DNA from: Helicobacter sp. NHP19-012
GTDB taxonomy: Bacteria; Campylobacterota; Campylobacteria; Campylobacterales; Helicobacteraceae
Assembly: GCF_019703325.1 (NCBI RefSeq)
Contig: NZ_AP024819.1
Span: 186,001 to 250,000, forward strand
Direction: 5' to 3'
Length of the DNA stretch: 64,000 nt
Shown: positions 8,936 through 17,551 of the stretch, piece after piece
Layout: each line of letters starts with the position of its first letter
Numbering within the stretch: the stretch's first letter is position 1
Translations under genes and position numbers: made by a program
Notes under the pieces: model-generated
What the model saw: the letters and a program-made list of their open reading frames with translations, nothing else
Told to the model about the DNA's origin: nothing
The model's database searches: none

Positions 8936-9231
8936 ATTTTAGCCAATTTGGCGGTTTGCTCTCCAGCTTGCAAGAGCAGATTAAAGAAATGGAGAACAAG
9001 AGCAAGGAAACCACCTTTGAGGCCAAGAGCGGGGGCGGGCTTGTGAAGGTGAAGTTTAATGGGGCGGGCGAGCTCTTAGACATTTTTATAGACGATGGTT
9101 TGCTTGAGGATAAAGAAGCCTTGCAAATCTACTTAATGAGCGCGCTTAATGAGGCGTATAAACAAGTGGAGGACGCAAGAAAAAACGCCGCCTTTGGCAT
9201 GCTCGGGGGGATCAACCCCTTTGCCAAATAG
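8929..9231 (+). CDS. ybaB: Nucleoid-associated protein, YbaB/EbfC family
   Basis: A 100-residue protein with the YbaB layout: an N-terminal helix (FGGLLSSLQEQIKEME), a central sheet with GGGLVKVKFNGAGELLDI, and a helical C-terminus ending in a glycine-rich tail. Members form dimers that bind and bridge DNA. It overlaps panD by 7 bp. An AAGGA site sits upstream of the ATG within panD. Confidence 0.9.
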   Translation: MLDFSQFGGLLSSLQEQIKEMENKSKETTFEAKSGGGLVKVKFNGAGELLDIFIDDGLLEDKEALQIYLMSALNEAYKQVEDARKNAAFGMLGGINPFAK

Positions 9232-9258
9232 GGTTTTGGTGTGGATTAAAGCCGCCTA

Positions 9259-10293
9259 ATGCCCCACGCACGAAAACGCTTTTTGCTTGCTTTTTTAGGG
9301 CTATTGGCTCTCTTTTTAAATGCCCTTCAAGGCTATGACTTCTCGCATTGTGAGGGCTATTACAAAAGGGCGAGCCATTCGGGCAGTGTGTCCTTGTTTT
9401 GGAAAGGTGGGCAAGTGTCCTTTGCCCATGGCAAACTCCCCAAGGGGGCGAAAATTTTAAAAGCAGACCCCTTCATCGGCTTTTACTTACTCAAAACCCC
9501 CCCTACCGAGTTTGCCTACAATCTCTTAGACATCGACGAGCGTGCCTACACCCACCCCTTAGCAAGTATCAGCACAGACAGAGCCACTCCCGGGCGCATT
9601 GTCAAACGCCAAGAGGGGTTTTTAGACTTCGCCAAGTTTTCTACCCCTGTGGCGGCTAATGGGGTGGTGAGCAATATTTGCTATCAAATTTATGGTGTAG
9701 GGGTGGGCGGGGGTTTTATAGAGGCGCGCTACATCAAACGCTTTTTACGCCAAAAGTCGCCCTATTATGGCGACATCGGGGTGAGGGTGCGCCAAAGGGG
9801 GGGCGTGGTGGTCGAGAGCATCGATCCTTTTTTTCCAAACAACCCTTTTTTAGAGCAGGACAAAATCACCAATATCAATGGGCGCAACATCAACAATGTG
9901 CGGGAGTTTGAATGGGTGGTGAGTAATTTAGCCTACCAGGAGCGCGCCAGCGTGCAGGTTTTACGGGGGGGGCGTTTGAGGGCTTTACAAGTGAGGGTGG
10001 ATAAACGCTATGGGGGGTTTTTGTTGCCTGATAGCTTTTTGGAGCGCTTTGGCATCCGGCTAAGCCCACATTTTGTCATCCAAACCATCAACAAGAGCCG
10101 CCCCCACGATTTTAAGCTCTTGCATGTGGGCGATAAGCTCGTATGGATCAACCGCAGACCCATAGCCCCCGCCGGCGTGAGCTTTAGTGCCAAGCTTGCC
10201 GCTCTGCGCCGCGCTTTAAGCCACGCCTACATGCAGGGGAGGATTGAAATGTTAGTTTTAAGAAATGGATTTGAGTTCTATGTCCGCTTGTGA
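9259..10293 (+). CDS. Exported PDZ-domain protein of unknown role
   Basis: A 344-residue protein with a signal peptide (residues 1-25, RKRF then a leucine-rich core). A large N-terminal region of no recognised fold is followed by two PDZ-like modules near residues 170-250 (IGVRVRQRGGVVVESIDP... NINGRNINNVREF) and 260-335 (FGIRLSPHFVIQTINKS... LVWINRRP). No protease active site is present, so it is more likely a periplasmic adaptor or scaffold. It matches a conserved Helicobacter protein at this position (the HP0036-type). Its end overlaps the ispA start. Confidence 0.8.
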   Translation: MPHARKRFLLAFLGLLALFLNALQGYDFSHCEGYYKRASHSGSVSLFWKGGQVSFAHGKLPKGAKILKADPFIGFYLLKTPPTEFAYNLLDIDERAYTHPLASISTDRATPGRIVKRQEGFLDFAKFSTPVAANGVVSNICYQIYGVGVGGGFIEARYIKRFLRQKSPYYGDIGVRVRQRGGVVVESIDPFFPNNPFLEQDKITNINGRNINNVREFEWVVSNLAYQERASVQVLRGGRLRALQVRVDKRYGGFLLPDSFLERFGIRLSPHFVIQTINKSRPHDFKLLHVGDKLVWINRRPIAPAGVSFSAKLAALRRALSHAYMQGRIEMLVLRNGFEFYVRL

Positions 10294-11193
10294 TTTGCGC
10301 TTGTTTAACGAGGTGTGCGCCGCCTTTGAGGCGTATCTTGTCGCGAGTAAGCCAAAACCAAAATTACAAGACTTTGACCCTCCTTTTGATCCCTCTTTTA
10401 AATTTGAAACCGCCCTTTGGGAGATGCTTTTAAATGGGGGCAAACGCTTTAGACCCAAGCTTTTATTAGCTGTTGTGTGCGCCTTTGTGCGCTCAAGTAA
10501 GCGCATACAACAAGCCCACCCCATCGCCCTAGCCCTAGAGGTATTGCATACTTACTCGCTTATCCACGATGATTTACCTTGCATGGACAACTCCCCCCTG
10601 CGTCGCGGTCATCCCACCCTACACACCACCTACAACGAAACCACAGCTACGCTTGTGGGCGATGGTTTAAACACCTACGCCTTTGAGCTCATCGTAAGTG
10701 CCAAACTCTCAAGCCCCCTAAAGGTGCGCTTAGTGGCGACTCTAGCACAATGTGGGGGGTTAGGGGCATGGTGCTAGGCCAAGCCCTAGATTGCCACTTT
10801 GAGGGGCAGGAGTTGGAGCAAGCACAATTAGAGAAATTACACACCCTAAAGACGGGTAAACTCATTGCCGCCAGCCTTAAAATGGGCGCGCTCATTGCCC
10901 AAGAGTTTAGCAAGACCCCTAAAGATTTAACGCAAACCCTTTTTAATTTTGGGCTGTTAATGGGGTTGTTTTTTCAAGTGCGTGATGACATCATCGATGC
11001 CACCCAAAGCCCTGAGCAATCGGGCAAAAGCACGCATGCTGATGGCTTGAAAAACACCTATGTGCGCTTGCTCGGGCTAGAGGGGGCTAGGGGGTATTTA
11101 AGCACTTTACAAGCGCAACTTTTAGAGAGGCTAGCACAGCTGCCCCCCGCCCTGAAAGGGTATTTAACGCATTTGCTGGAGAGCTTGGCATGA
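10265..11193 (+). CDS. ispA: Farnesyl/geranyl diphosphate synthase IspA (frame broken at G6, 10754-10759)
   Basis: A trans-isoprenyl diphosphate synthase, about 309 residues after correction. It condenses IPP with DMAPP/GPP to supply quinone and undecaprenyl pathways. The first aspartate motif HDDLPCMD lies upstream of the break and the second, RDDIIDAT, downstream. The frame leaves at LAQCGG and resumes as VRGMVLGQALDC. One added G in the run at 10754-10759 gives an uninterrupted CGGVRGMVLGQ. The start is ATG 10265 or 10280, both overlapping the PDZ gene. The stop overlaps surE by 4 bp. Confidence 0.87.
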
Positions 11194-11954
11194 AGCCTTA
11201 TATTTTACTCACAAACGATGATGGCTATGAGGCAAGGGGGCTTTTAGTACTCAAGGAGGCGCTAGAACCCATCGCTGAGATCTTGGTGGTCGCCCCTAAA
11301 AATGAAAAATCCGCCTGCGGACATGGGGTTACAACCACCCTGCCCTTGCGCTTGGAGCAAATGGGGGATGGGTATTACCGCGTGGACGATGGCACGCCCA
11401 CAGATTGCGTGTGTTTGGCTTTATCCATTGCCAAACGCCCCTTTGATTTACTCATCTCAGGGATTAACCACGGCTCGAACATGGGCGAGGATGTGCTCTA
11501 CTCAGGCACCGTTGCCGGGGCGATTGAGGGCACGATCCACAATATCCCCTCCATCGCCTTGTCGCAATACATCAAAGAGCGCAAACTCTTTAGCCAATTT
11601 GATTTTGCCCTAGCTAAAGAAATTGCCTTAAAACTTGTAGAGCATTGCTTAAAAGAATACCCCCTAAAGGGGCGTAAGTTTTTAAATGTCAATGTCCCCC
11701 AAAGCCCGCATTTTAAGGGGGTGAAAATCACACAGCAGGGCATCCGCTTGTATGCCAACAATATCCACTGCAAGCAAGATCCCAAGGGCAAGCAGTATTG
11801 CTGGATGGGGGTCAATCCCTTGCGTTGGGAGGAAAGAGAGGGGACAATGAGCGATTTTAAAGCCCTAAAAGAGGGCTTTGTGTCCATCACACCCATCACG
11901 CTGAACATGACAAGTTACGCCGATTTAGAGGGTTTGCAAGGCTGGTTTGCCTAA
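11190..11954 (+). CDS. surE: 5'/3'-nucleotidase SurE
   Basis: A 254-residue survival-protein phosphatase that removes phosphate from nucleoside monophosphates. The metal site is formed by TNDDGYEA (D9, D10), a serine in NEKSACGHG and an asparagine in GINHGSNMG. The conserved DGTPTDCV and YSGTVAGA motifs are present. The ATGA overlap with ispA shows translational coupling. Confidence 0.95.
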   Translation: MKPYILLTNDDGYEARGLLVLKEALEPIAEILVVAPKNEKSACGHGVTTTLPLRLEQMGDGYYRVDDGTPTDCVCLALSIAKRPFDLLISGINHGSNMGEDVLYSGTVAGAIEGTIHNIPSIALSQYIKERKLFSQFDFALAKEIALKLVEHCLKEYPLKGRKFLNVNVPQSPHFKGVKITQQGIRLYANNIHCKQDPKGKQYCWMGVNPLRWEEREGTMSDFKALKEGFVSITPITLNMTSYADLEGLQGWFA

Positions 11955-11975
11955 ACTTATAGTAGAATGGGGTTT

Positions 11976-12626
11976 ATGAAAACAAAACACCTTTTTTTGT
12001 GGTTGTTGCCTATAGTCTTTCTCTTTAGTGGTTGCCACCGCTTGAACATGGGCTATTTCTCTGAGGTGCGTGGGGGGTATATCTTTAATGTCAGCTCGCC
12101 CACGGTGGTGGTCTACAACAAGGAGGACATGGTAACCTCCTTTTACATCCAGCTCATCATCTACGACTTGCAAGAGCTCGGTTTTTACAATGTCTTTAGC
12201 ATGCAAGAATACCCCGCCTCTAAAGCCAAAAATGTCATTTACGCCCAAGTGGTGCGTAACATCTCTGCCGTGCCTGTGCTCGCCTACCACTACACCCTCA
12301 TAGACAGAGCTAAGAGCAACCATTGTTATTGGCATGAAGGGCAATTTTATTGCGCCAAAATCCCCACAGACTACTACGCCATCAATGGCTTTTCGGCGTA
12401 TTCTAAAATGTTGGCTGGGTCGCATTTTATTTTAGACTGGTGGGACAATGTCATCAATAAACGGGTGCTTTACATTGACGGGAGTGTGAGCGGGAACACC
12501 TGCGGGTATGACCGCTTGTATGAAGAGCTCATCTCTAACACCATCGGGCGCATAGACTTCACCAGGTCGGAGCATTACCGCTACTACCACCAACTCCCCA
12601 TTTACCAGCCCTGCTATAGGCGTTAA
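11976..12626 (+). CDS. Lipoprotein of unknown function
   Basis: A 216-residue protein with a signal peptide and a clear lipobox LFSGC (Cys near residue 19 from the chosen start). The mature part is rich in tyrosine (for example HYRYYHQLPIYQ) and has several cysteines, but shows no domain I recognise. ATG 11976 is preferred over 11967 because it gives a standard MKTKH signal start with GGGG just upstream. It lies 21 bp after surE, 1 bp before queD, so it is probably co-transcribed. A TAGAAT at 11963-11968 might supply an internal promoter. Confidence 0.75.
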   Translation: MKTKHLFLWLLPIVFLFSGCHRLNMGYFSEVRGGYIFNVSSPTVVVYNKEDMVTSFYIQLIIYDLQELGFYNVFSMQEYPASKAKNVIYAQVVRNISAVPVLAYHYTLIDRAKSNHCYWHEGQFYCAKIPTDYYAINGFSAYSKMLAGSHFILDWWDNVINKRVLYIDGSVSGNTCGYDRLYEELISNTIGRIDFTRSEHYRYYHQLPIYQPCYRR

Positions 12627-12627
12627 A

Positions 12628-13254
12628 ATGCAAATCCGCCGTTTGTTTAACTTCTGTGCGAGCCACATCGTGCGTAACTGCACTTCTAGGCGGTGCGCCA
12701 CGAGCATACACGGACATAACTACCAAGTGGAAGTCTTTTTAAAAGCACACAAGCTAGACAGAGCGGGCATGGCCTTAGATTTTGGGATTTTTAAAAATGA
12801 AATCGCCAGCTTCGTTGACGCATTTGACCACGCCCACCATTTTTGGGACAAAGAAGCCGTAGGCTTCCAAAGTTTTATCATGGACACTTGCGAACGCCAT
12901 GTGAAACTAAGCTTTAACCCAAGTGCCGAGCATTACGCTTTAATGTTCCACCTTTTCATCAGCGCGATTTTAGAGGCAACAGAACTACATAACAACGAGG
13001 CGGTGAAAGTCTGCTCTGTGAGAGTGCATGAAACCAGCTATGGCTACGCCCAAAGTGAGGCAGAGGATTTAAGTAACCCCGACTTAATGGGGGCAATCTC
13101 TTTAGAGGGCGTGGTGTTTTCCCCCGCCGTTTTAAAAGACATGCCAAATCCAAAACTCTTAGAGCAGCTTTTAAATTACCACCAAGCCAAAGAAAACGCC
13201 CAAGTCATGCCTAAAAAACCCTTCTCTAGCCCCCTACCCCTAGCCCAAATATGA
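12628..13254 (+). CDS. queD: 6-carboxytetrahydropterin synthase QueD
   Basis: A 208-residue T-fold enzyme of queuosine synthesis that converts dihydroneopterin triphosphate to 6-carboxytetrahydropterin. Zinc ligands are H13, H28 and H30 (HGHNY), with catalytic C23 in RRCATS. It is about 80 residues longer than E. coli QueD, with a proline-rich C-terminal tail. Its start follows the lipoprotein stop by 1 bp. Its end overlaps queE by 4 bp, so two successive queuosine genes are coupled. Confidence 0.93.
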   Translation: MQIRRLFNFCASHIVRNCTSRRCATSIHGHNYQVEVFLKAHKLDRAGMALDFGIFKNEIASFVDAFDHAHHFWDKEAVGFQSFIMDTCERHVKLSFNPSAEHYALMFHLFISAILEATELHNNEAVKVCSVRVHETSYGYAQSEAEDLSNPDLMGAISLEGVVFSPAVLKDMPNPKLLEQLLNYHQAKENAQVMPKKPFSSPLPLAQI

Positions 13255-13979
13255 GCCTACCCCTAGTAGAAATCTTTTACAGCTTGCAGGGCGAGGGCTC
13301 TTGTGTGGGGCAACCGAGTGTGTTTATCCGCTTAGGGGGGTGCAATTTTAAATGCGTGGGCTTTGGAGTGAAGGCAAATATTGAGGGGCAAGAGCTTGTG
13401 GGCTGTGATAGTATCTACGCTGTGCGCCCCAATTCTAAATGGCAATATCTAAAGAGTGCCAAAGAGCTTTTAGACAAACTCCCCGCCTTTAACTCTAAAC
13501 ACTTGCCTTTAATCGTGCTCACCGGGGGTGAGCCAAGCCTGCATTTTAAAAACCCTATTTTGCTAGAGGCGTTGCAAATTTTGCAGACAAAAGGGCATGA
13601 ACTTTGGGTTGAGAGTAATGGGAGTGTGTTGTTTGACTTTAGCCCGCCCTTAGATTCTCTGCACTTTACCCTAAGCCCCAAGTTGGCCTTTAGTGGCGAG
13701 CAAACCCCCCTAAAGCCCTTGCAACACATCTTAGACAACGCCCTAGAAGTGGTGTTTAAATTCGTGCTAAAAAGCCCTGAAGATATACAAGAAGTGCAAG
13801 CCTTGCTAAAAAGGTTGCATTTTAAAAAGCCCCCCTTAGTCTATCTCATGCCCCTAGCCACAGATCAAGAGAGCTTACAAGAGGGTTTAGAGAGTTTAGT
13901 GGCCGTGTGTTTAGCGCATGGCTACTCTTTAGGCCAAAGGCTACACATACAGCTTTGGGGCAACACACCGGGGCGCTAA
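13251..13979 (+). CDS. queE: 7-carboxy-7-deazaguanine synthase QueE
   Basis: A 242-residue radical SAM enzyme that forms the deazaguanine ring of queuosine from 6-carboxytetrahydropterin. Cluster cysteines appear to be C31, C35 and C52, giving a spacing of CX3C then 16 residues, wider than the classic CX3CX2C. GGCNFKC and TGGEPSLH are signatures. It overlaps queD by 4 bp. Its TAA shares a base with the recJ ATG (TAATG). Confidence 0.92.
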   Translation: MSLPLVEIFYSLQGEGSCVGQPSVFIRLGGCNFKCVGFGVKANIEGQELVGCDSIYAVRPNSKWQYLKSAKELLDKLPAFNSKHLPLIVLTGGEPSLHFKNPILLEALQILQTKGHELWVESNGSVLFDFSPPLDSLHFTLSPKLAFSGEQTPLKPLQHILDNALEVVFKFVLKSPEDIQEVQALLKRLHFKKPPLVYLMPLATDQESLQEGLESLVAVCLAHGYSLGQRLHIQLWGNTPGR

Positions 13980-15283
13980 TGTTAGAGGCATTTAGGGCGC
14001 ACATTGAGAGCATTAGCAAAGAGGACGGCACGCATAAATTTAGCCTTGATAGTGTGCTAGAAATGGGCGAGGGGCACAAGGCGTTAGAGCTTTTAGCCCA
14101 CGCCTTAAAAGAGCAAAGGCAAATCATTATCGGGGGGGATTACGATTGCGATGGCATGAGCGGGACAGCCCTAGCCCTATACTTCTTTAAAGAGGTGCTG
14201 CACTACCCCAAAGTCAATTACATCATCCCCAGACGCAACATAGACAGCTATGGCATGAGCGTAGAACTCTTACAAGCCTACGCCCATCAAGAACGCTTAG
14301 TGAAAATCCACTACAACGCTAAAGGGCAAAGCTTAGGGGGCAAGCCCCTAAACTTTAAGGATAGTCTATTCATCACCATAGACAATGGGGCAACCATCCC
14401 CGATGAGGTGTGCGCCTTTTTACACGCCCACAACACGCCTTTAATCTTAAGCGATCACCACGAATTTTTGGAGGGGCGTATCCCCGCTTGCGATGCCTTT
14501 GTGCATCCACTTTTAGGCGACAAGCATCCCTTTAAAGGCATTAGCGGGGCGTGCGTGGGGTATTTGCTCTTGCTCGCCTATGCCAAGCACACCAAGGTGA
14601 AAATGCGCCTAGACCATTTGCAATATTTACAAGTCTTAGCCGGGCTTAGCACCATAGGCGACATGATGGATTTAAGTATGCCCTACAACCGCCAACTGGT
14701 GCAGCGCATGGACCACACCCTAAAGAGCGCCATGCCAAATTCACTCAAAGCCCTATACTTAGCCCAAAAATACCAAAACCCCTATAAACTAAGCACCCTA
14801 GCGTGGGACATCATCCCCTTGATCAATGCCGTGGGGCGGCTCGATGGCATTGAGGGCTTTTGCCATTGCAATTTAGTCGTGGATTTACTCGCCACAAGGG
14901 AGGCTAACCCTACTTACGCCGTGCTTTTAGTGCAGACCAATCAAAAACGCAAAGAGTGTATCCAAGAGATTAAAAAAAACCTACAACCCACACAAAAAGG
15001 CGCACTCATCTATGCGGGCGGGCAAATCCCTAGAGGGGTTTTAGGCATGCTCGCTAACCAATTCTTAGAAATGGGGGGCAAGCTGTCTTTGTGTTGGCGG
15101 TTTGAAAACACAAGCATAGAAGTGTCCTTGCGCTCTAAAGAGACGGATTTAATGCAAGCCTTAGCCCAATTAAAAGAGCAGGGCGTGAGCGTTCAAGGCG
15201 GGGGGCATAAGCAAGCCTGCGGGCTTGTGTTTGAAACCCAAGATGACTTTAAGCACGCCCTAGAGATTTTAAGCACGCTATGA
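13979..15283 (+). CDS. recJ: RecJ single-strand DNA exonuclease, catalytic part
   Basis: A 434-residue DHH-family nuclease core. GGDYDCDGMSGTA carries motif I, TIDNGAT motif II and LSDHHE the DHH triad. GGGHKQACGLVF is the DHHA1 signature. RecJ degrades single-stranded DNA 5' to 3' in repair. ATG 13979 is chosen because it overlaps the queE stop; upstream ATGs lie inside queE. The frame ends at a TGA overlapping the ATG of the next frame (15280), which carries the rest of RecJ. See the C-terminal entry. Confidence 0.88.
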   Translation: MLEAFRAHIESISKEDGTHKFSLDSVLEMGEGHKALELLAHALKEQRQIIIGGDYDCDGMSGTALALYFFKEVLHYPKVNYIIPRRNIDSYGMSVELLQAYAHQERLVKIHYNAKGQSLGGKPLNFKDSLFITIDNGATIPDEVCAFLHAHNTPLILSDHHEFLEGRIPACDAFVHPLLGDKHPFKGISGACVGYLLLLAYAKHTKVKMRLDHLQYLQVLAGLSTIGDMMDLSMPYNRQLVQRMDHTLKSAMPNSLKALYLAQKYQNPYKLSTLAWDIIPLINAVGRLDGIEGFCHCNLVVDLLATREANPTYAVLLVQTNQKRKECIQEIKKNLQPTQKGALIYAGGQIPRGVLGMLANQFLEMGGKLSLCWRFENTSIEVSLRSKETDLMQALAQLKEQGVSVQGGGHKQACGLVFETQDDFKHALEILSTL

Positions 15284-15600
15284 CCTTTAAAGCCCCCCAT
15301 TTAGAAGTGTTTTTCAATACTGAGTTTTTAGAGCTTTATGCCAAGGGCGAGCCTTATGGGGTGGGCAATCCCACGCCTTTATTTGAGGTTTGCGCCCCCT
15401 TAAAATCGTGGCGTTTTTTGGGGCGCACCAAGCAGCATGTAGAGCTCATCTTAGAGGATCACACCGCCCTGTTGGTGTGTAAGTGGTGGTTTTGCCCTAA
15501 GGAGCACCATATCCACTTTCGCCCCCAAAGCTCCCTAACTTTAGTGGGTGAATTTGACCCCTTTGACAAGGAATTAAAATGCCTAGAGATGAAAATTTGA
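15280..15600 (+). CDS. recJ: RecJ C-terminal OB-fold part in a separate frame
   Basis: A 106-residue frame that continues RecJ. GEPYGVGNPTPLFE is the conserved PFGxGNPxP element and the rest is the OB-like domain that holds single-stranded DNA. The ATGA junction with the catalytic part could allow coupled translation of a two-piece RecJ. Alternatively one extra T in the T4 run at 15267-15270 fuses both parts into a normal 540-residue protein. No good ribosome site precedes 15280, so I favour a single gene with a 1-bp error. Confidence 0.75.
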   Translation: MTFKAPHLEVFFNTEFLELYAKGEPYGVGNPTPLFEVCAPLKSWRFLGRTKQHVELILEDHTALLVCKWWFCPKEHHIHFRPQSSLTLVGEFDPFDKELKCLEMKI

Positions 15601-15650
15601 TTAAAATTTATTTAAAGTTCAAATGTTAAGGTCTCCTTATACACACAATT

Positions 15651-15656
15651 AAGGGG
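15651..15656 (+). promoter_or_regulatory. Ribosome site fixing the start of the DMT-type gene
   Basis: AAGGGG sits 6 bp before the ATG at 15663 and decides that start over a TTG at 15657, which would be only 0 bp away. Confidence 0.55.
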
Positions 15657-15662
15657 TTGTTA

Positions 15663-16115
15663 ATGTTTTATATTTTTGCACTCTTAGCCGGCATGGCCCT
15701 CGCTTTGCAAGCCCCCATCAACGCGGCTTTAGCTAGAGATATGGGGGGTGTAAGTGTCTTTGCGGCGTTCTTTTCGTTTTTGGTGGGGACTTTATGTCTC
15801 TTAGTCTTAGTAAGGGTGTTTCACCAAATGGGCAGCGATACTCTAAAACTCTTATTCCATCAAGAGTGGTGGAAGTTTATCGGTGGTCTTTTGGGGGCTT
15901 TTGTGGTGTTTACGACCATCACCAGCGCACCCAAAATTGGGCTAGCCCCCATGCTCGTCTTTTTACTCGTGGGGCAGTTGTGTATGGGCTTATTCTTAGA
16001 CTCCATTGGGGCTTTTGGCTTGGCGCAAAAAACCATCAGCCTATTTAAACTTCTAGGCCTCACACTCATCATTTCTGGGATTGTGGTCTTTTTTTATAAG
16101 GATATTTTTAAATAA
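15663..16115 (+). CDS. Small membrane transporter, YdcZ/DUF606 (DMT superfamily)
   Basis: A 150-residue, nearly all-hydrophobic protein with five predicted membrane helices. The N-terminal LAGMALALQAPINAALARDMGG matches the YdcZ/DUF606 half-transporter style (small glycine/alanine-rich helices with QxxxNxxL). Such proteins pair to make a ten-helix carrier. Substrate unknown. It stands alone, followed by a gene-poor stretch. Confidence 0.8.
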   Translation: MFYIFALLAGMALALQAPINAALARDMGGVSVFAAFFSFLVGTLCLLVLVRVFHQMGSDTLKLLFHQEWWKFIGGLLGAFVVFTTITSAPKIGLAPMLVFLLVGQLCMGLFLDSIGAFGLAQKTISLFKLLGLTLIISGIVVFFYKDIFK

Positions 16116-16646
16116 TGGGGGTTAGATTTGCAAATCTCCAACTTTGAGCCCAATCGAATTAATCGCCTTTTGGTTATCTATGCTTTTAGTGCTAGCACAC
16201 CACATATAGGACAAAATTAAAATTGCCCGACACTCATTGAAGCGCATAAAACGCTACATGGCACTAATTTGTGTTGCATGGCTTGGTAACGGAGTTTTAA
16301 CCATAAATCCGTCTCTTCTTTGGAAAAACTTGTGTGTCCTATTGGACCATACAAATAAAAGCCGCCAAGTGGGATAAATCCACCGCCGCCACCAACCTAA
16401 CTTGCCATAATGTAAATACTCAAAAAAGACAAGCCTTGTCAAACCCCAAGACTTGTTAACACTCCCTAGACTCTCCTTAGAAACCATCACTTTTATATCC
16501 TTGTTGTGGGCGGACAATAACATCTAAAGGGGTAAACATGGCTTATTAAGGGTTTTGGGGGTTTAGCATGGCAAGTAGGGACTTTAGGATTTTTGGCACG
16601 GCTTGCGCCTTGCTTAACCTGCTTGGTTTAGCTGTGTTGACTCAAT
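16116..16646. other. Gene-poor interval with a palindrome and unconvincing short frames
   Basis: This 531-bp stretch holds no gene I can defend. A perfect 14-bp palindrome AGATTTGCAAATCT lies at 16124-16137, just after the DMT stop. A minus-strand frame at 16254-16523 (89 residues, aromatic and arginine rich, for example GWWRRWIYP) begins directly after a stop and has no ribosome site. A 28-codon plus-strand frame at 16568-16654 encodes a hydrophobic peptide (TACALLNLLGLAVLTQF) preceded by GGGGG. Both may be remnants of lost genes. Base composition is more A+T-rich than the flanking genes. Confidence 0.45.
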
Positions 16647-17441
16647 TTATTTTCTAATCTGATCGATCACTTGCCTGTATTGCTTTAGATTAGAGTGTTG
16701 CGCCCAAGAGATCACTCTTTCTAACACCACTTTATACACCTTATTGAGAATCCTATGGACAGCATCGTCATGATTTTTATCCATAGGGCCACCCAAGTCG
16801 GCATCGTTTGCATTGTTTGCAGTGTCGCCGAGACTGACAGAGCCAGCCCCCGCAAACCCACTTAAGATGACCGATTCTTGAAAGTTGGAGTAAGTGATGG
16901 CGTGTTCTGCGCCGATATTGATGGCGATGTTGTGGGTTGTGCGCCCTGTTTTGGGCTCAATGAATTGTAAAATCACCGCCCCCGCGCTCTGCGCTGCTTG
17001 TGTTTGCGTGTTGGGATCTTGTGGGTTTTTGGTGTCAATGTTAGTCTCTTCTAAAATGCCTATCCACCCCTTGATTTTTAATAGAGAGTAGATGACATTT
17101 TTTTGTGTGGGTGTAAAATCCTTGGCGGATGCAATGCGTATAACGGTGTAGCCTTTTCTTTGGAGAATCTCTTGGACCTGTGTGGCTAGGGCGTTTTGGA
17201 ATTTTGCGATGTAAGGTTGGACATTTTCATCAGCTTGGATATGCGGGGTTAAAATGGCGGTGATGTGGTCATTTGGAGGCTCTTGGCCAATGTGGATGGG
17301 GTAGTTAAAGTTGATAGGAGTTGCGCTCTTTGCGTGTGGTTGGTTGCTTGCGGCTTGTGTTCCCGTGTCTGTTGCACAGCCTGAGAGTGCTAGGGAGATC
17401 CCCATGAGTGTTGATAAAATGCCCTTTATGTGTTTTTGCAT
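16647..17441 (-). CDS. HpaA-family lipoprotein (neuraminyllactose-binding haemagglutinin paralogue)
   Basis: About 264 residues with a signal peptide and lipobox LALSGC (Cys 22). The mature region follows HpaA order: an N-terminal YPIHIG strand, a long segment with LTPHIQADENVQPYIAKF, the helix VQEILQRKGYTVIRI, a central AVILQFIEPKTG, and a C-terminal helix ending YRQVIDQIRK. HpaA proteins are Helicobacter-specific surface or flagellar-sheath lipoproteins. This is probably a paralogue rather than the main HpaA. Start 17441 is preferred over 17453 because GGGGGA lies 4 bp upstream of it. Confidence 0.82.
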   Translation of the reverse strand: MQKHIKGILSTLMGISLALSGCATDTGTQAASNQPHAKSATPINFNYPIHIGQEPPNDHITAILTPHIQADENVQPYIAKFQNALATQVQEILQRKGYTVIRIASAKDFTPTQKNVIYSLLKIKGWIGILEETNIDTKNPQDPNTQTQAAQSAGAVILQFIEPKTGRTTHNIAINIGAEHAITYSNFQESVILSGFAGAGSVSLGDTANNANDADLGGPMDKNHDDAVHRILNKVYKVVLERVISWAQHSNLKQYRQVIDQIRK

Positions 17442-17475
17442 AAAATCCCCCATTTGAGATGGTTAGAAACTAGAT

Positions 17476-17481
17476 ATTGTA
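17476..17481 (-). promoter_or_regulatory. -10 box of the HpaA-family gene
   Basis: TACAAT on the minus strand, 34 bp upstream of the chosen ATG, lies in an A+T-rich stretch between a terminator hairpin and the gene. Confidence 0.5.
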
Positions 17482-17515
17482 AGTTATTAATCAATAATTT
17501 AAGTTTAAACCGGGC

Positions 17516-17539
17516 TAAAAAGCCCCGACTTGCCGGGCT
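17516..17539 (-). terminator. Rho-independent terminator after the phosphoesterase gene
   Basis: On the minus strand AGCCCG, a six-base loop, then CGGGGCT followed by TTTTT form a G+C-rich stem (one bulged G) and a U-tract, 12 bp after the phosphoesterase stop and before the HpaA-family promoter. Confidence 0.65.
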
Positions 17540-17551
17540 GCCGCACAACTT

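Noticed and set aside
13907..13978. Longer recJ start inside queE
   Set aside because: The TAATG overlap at 13979 is the natural start and RecJ homology begins there.
16254..16523. 89-residue minus-strand frame as a gene
   Set aside because: No ribosome site, starts directly after a stop, no recognisable motif; kept only as part of the gene-poor interval.
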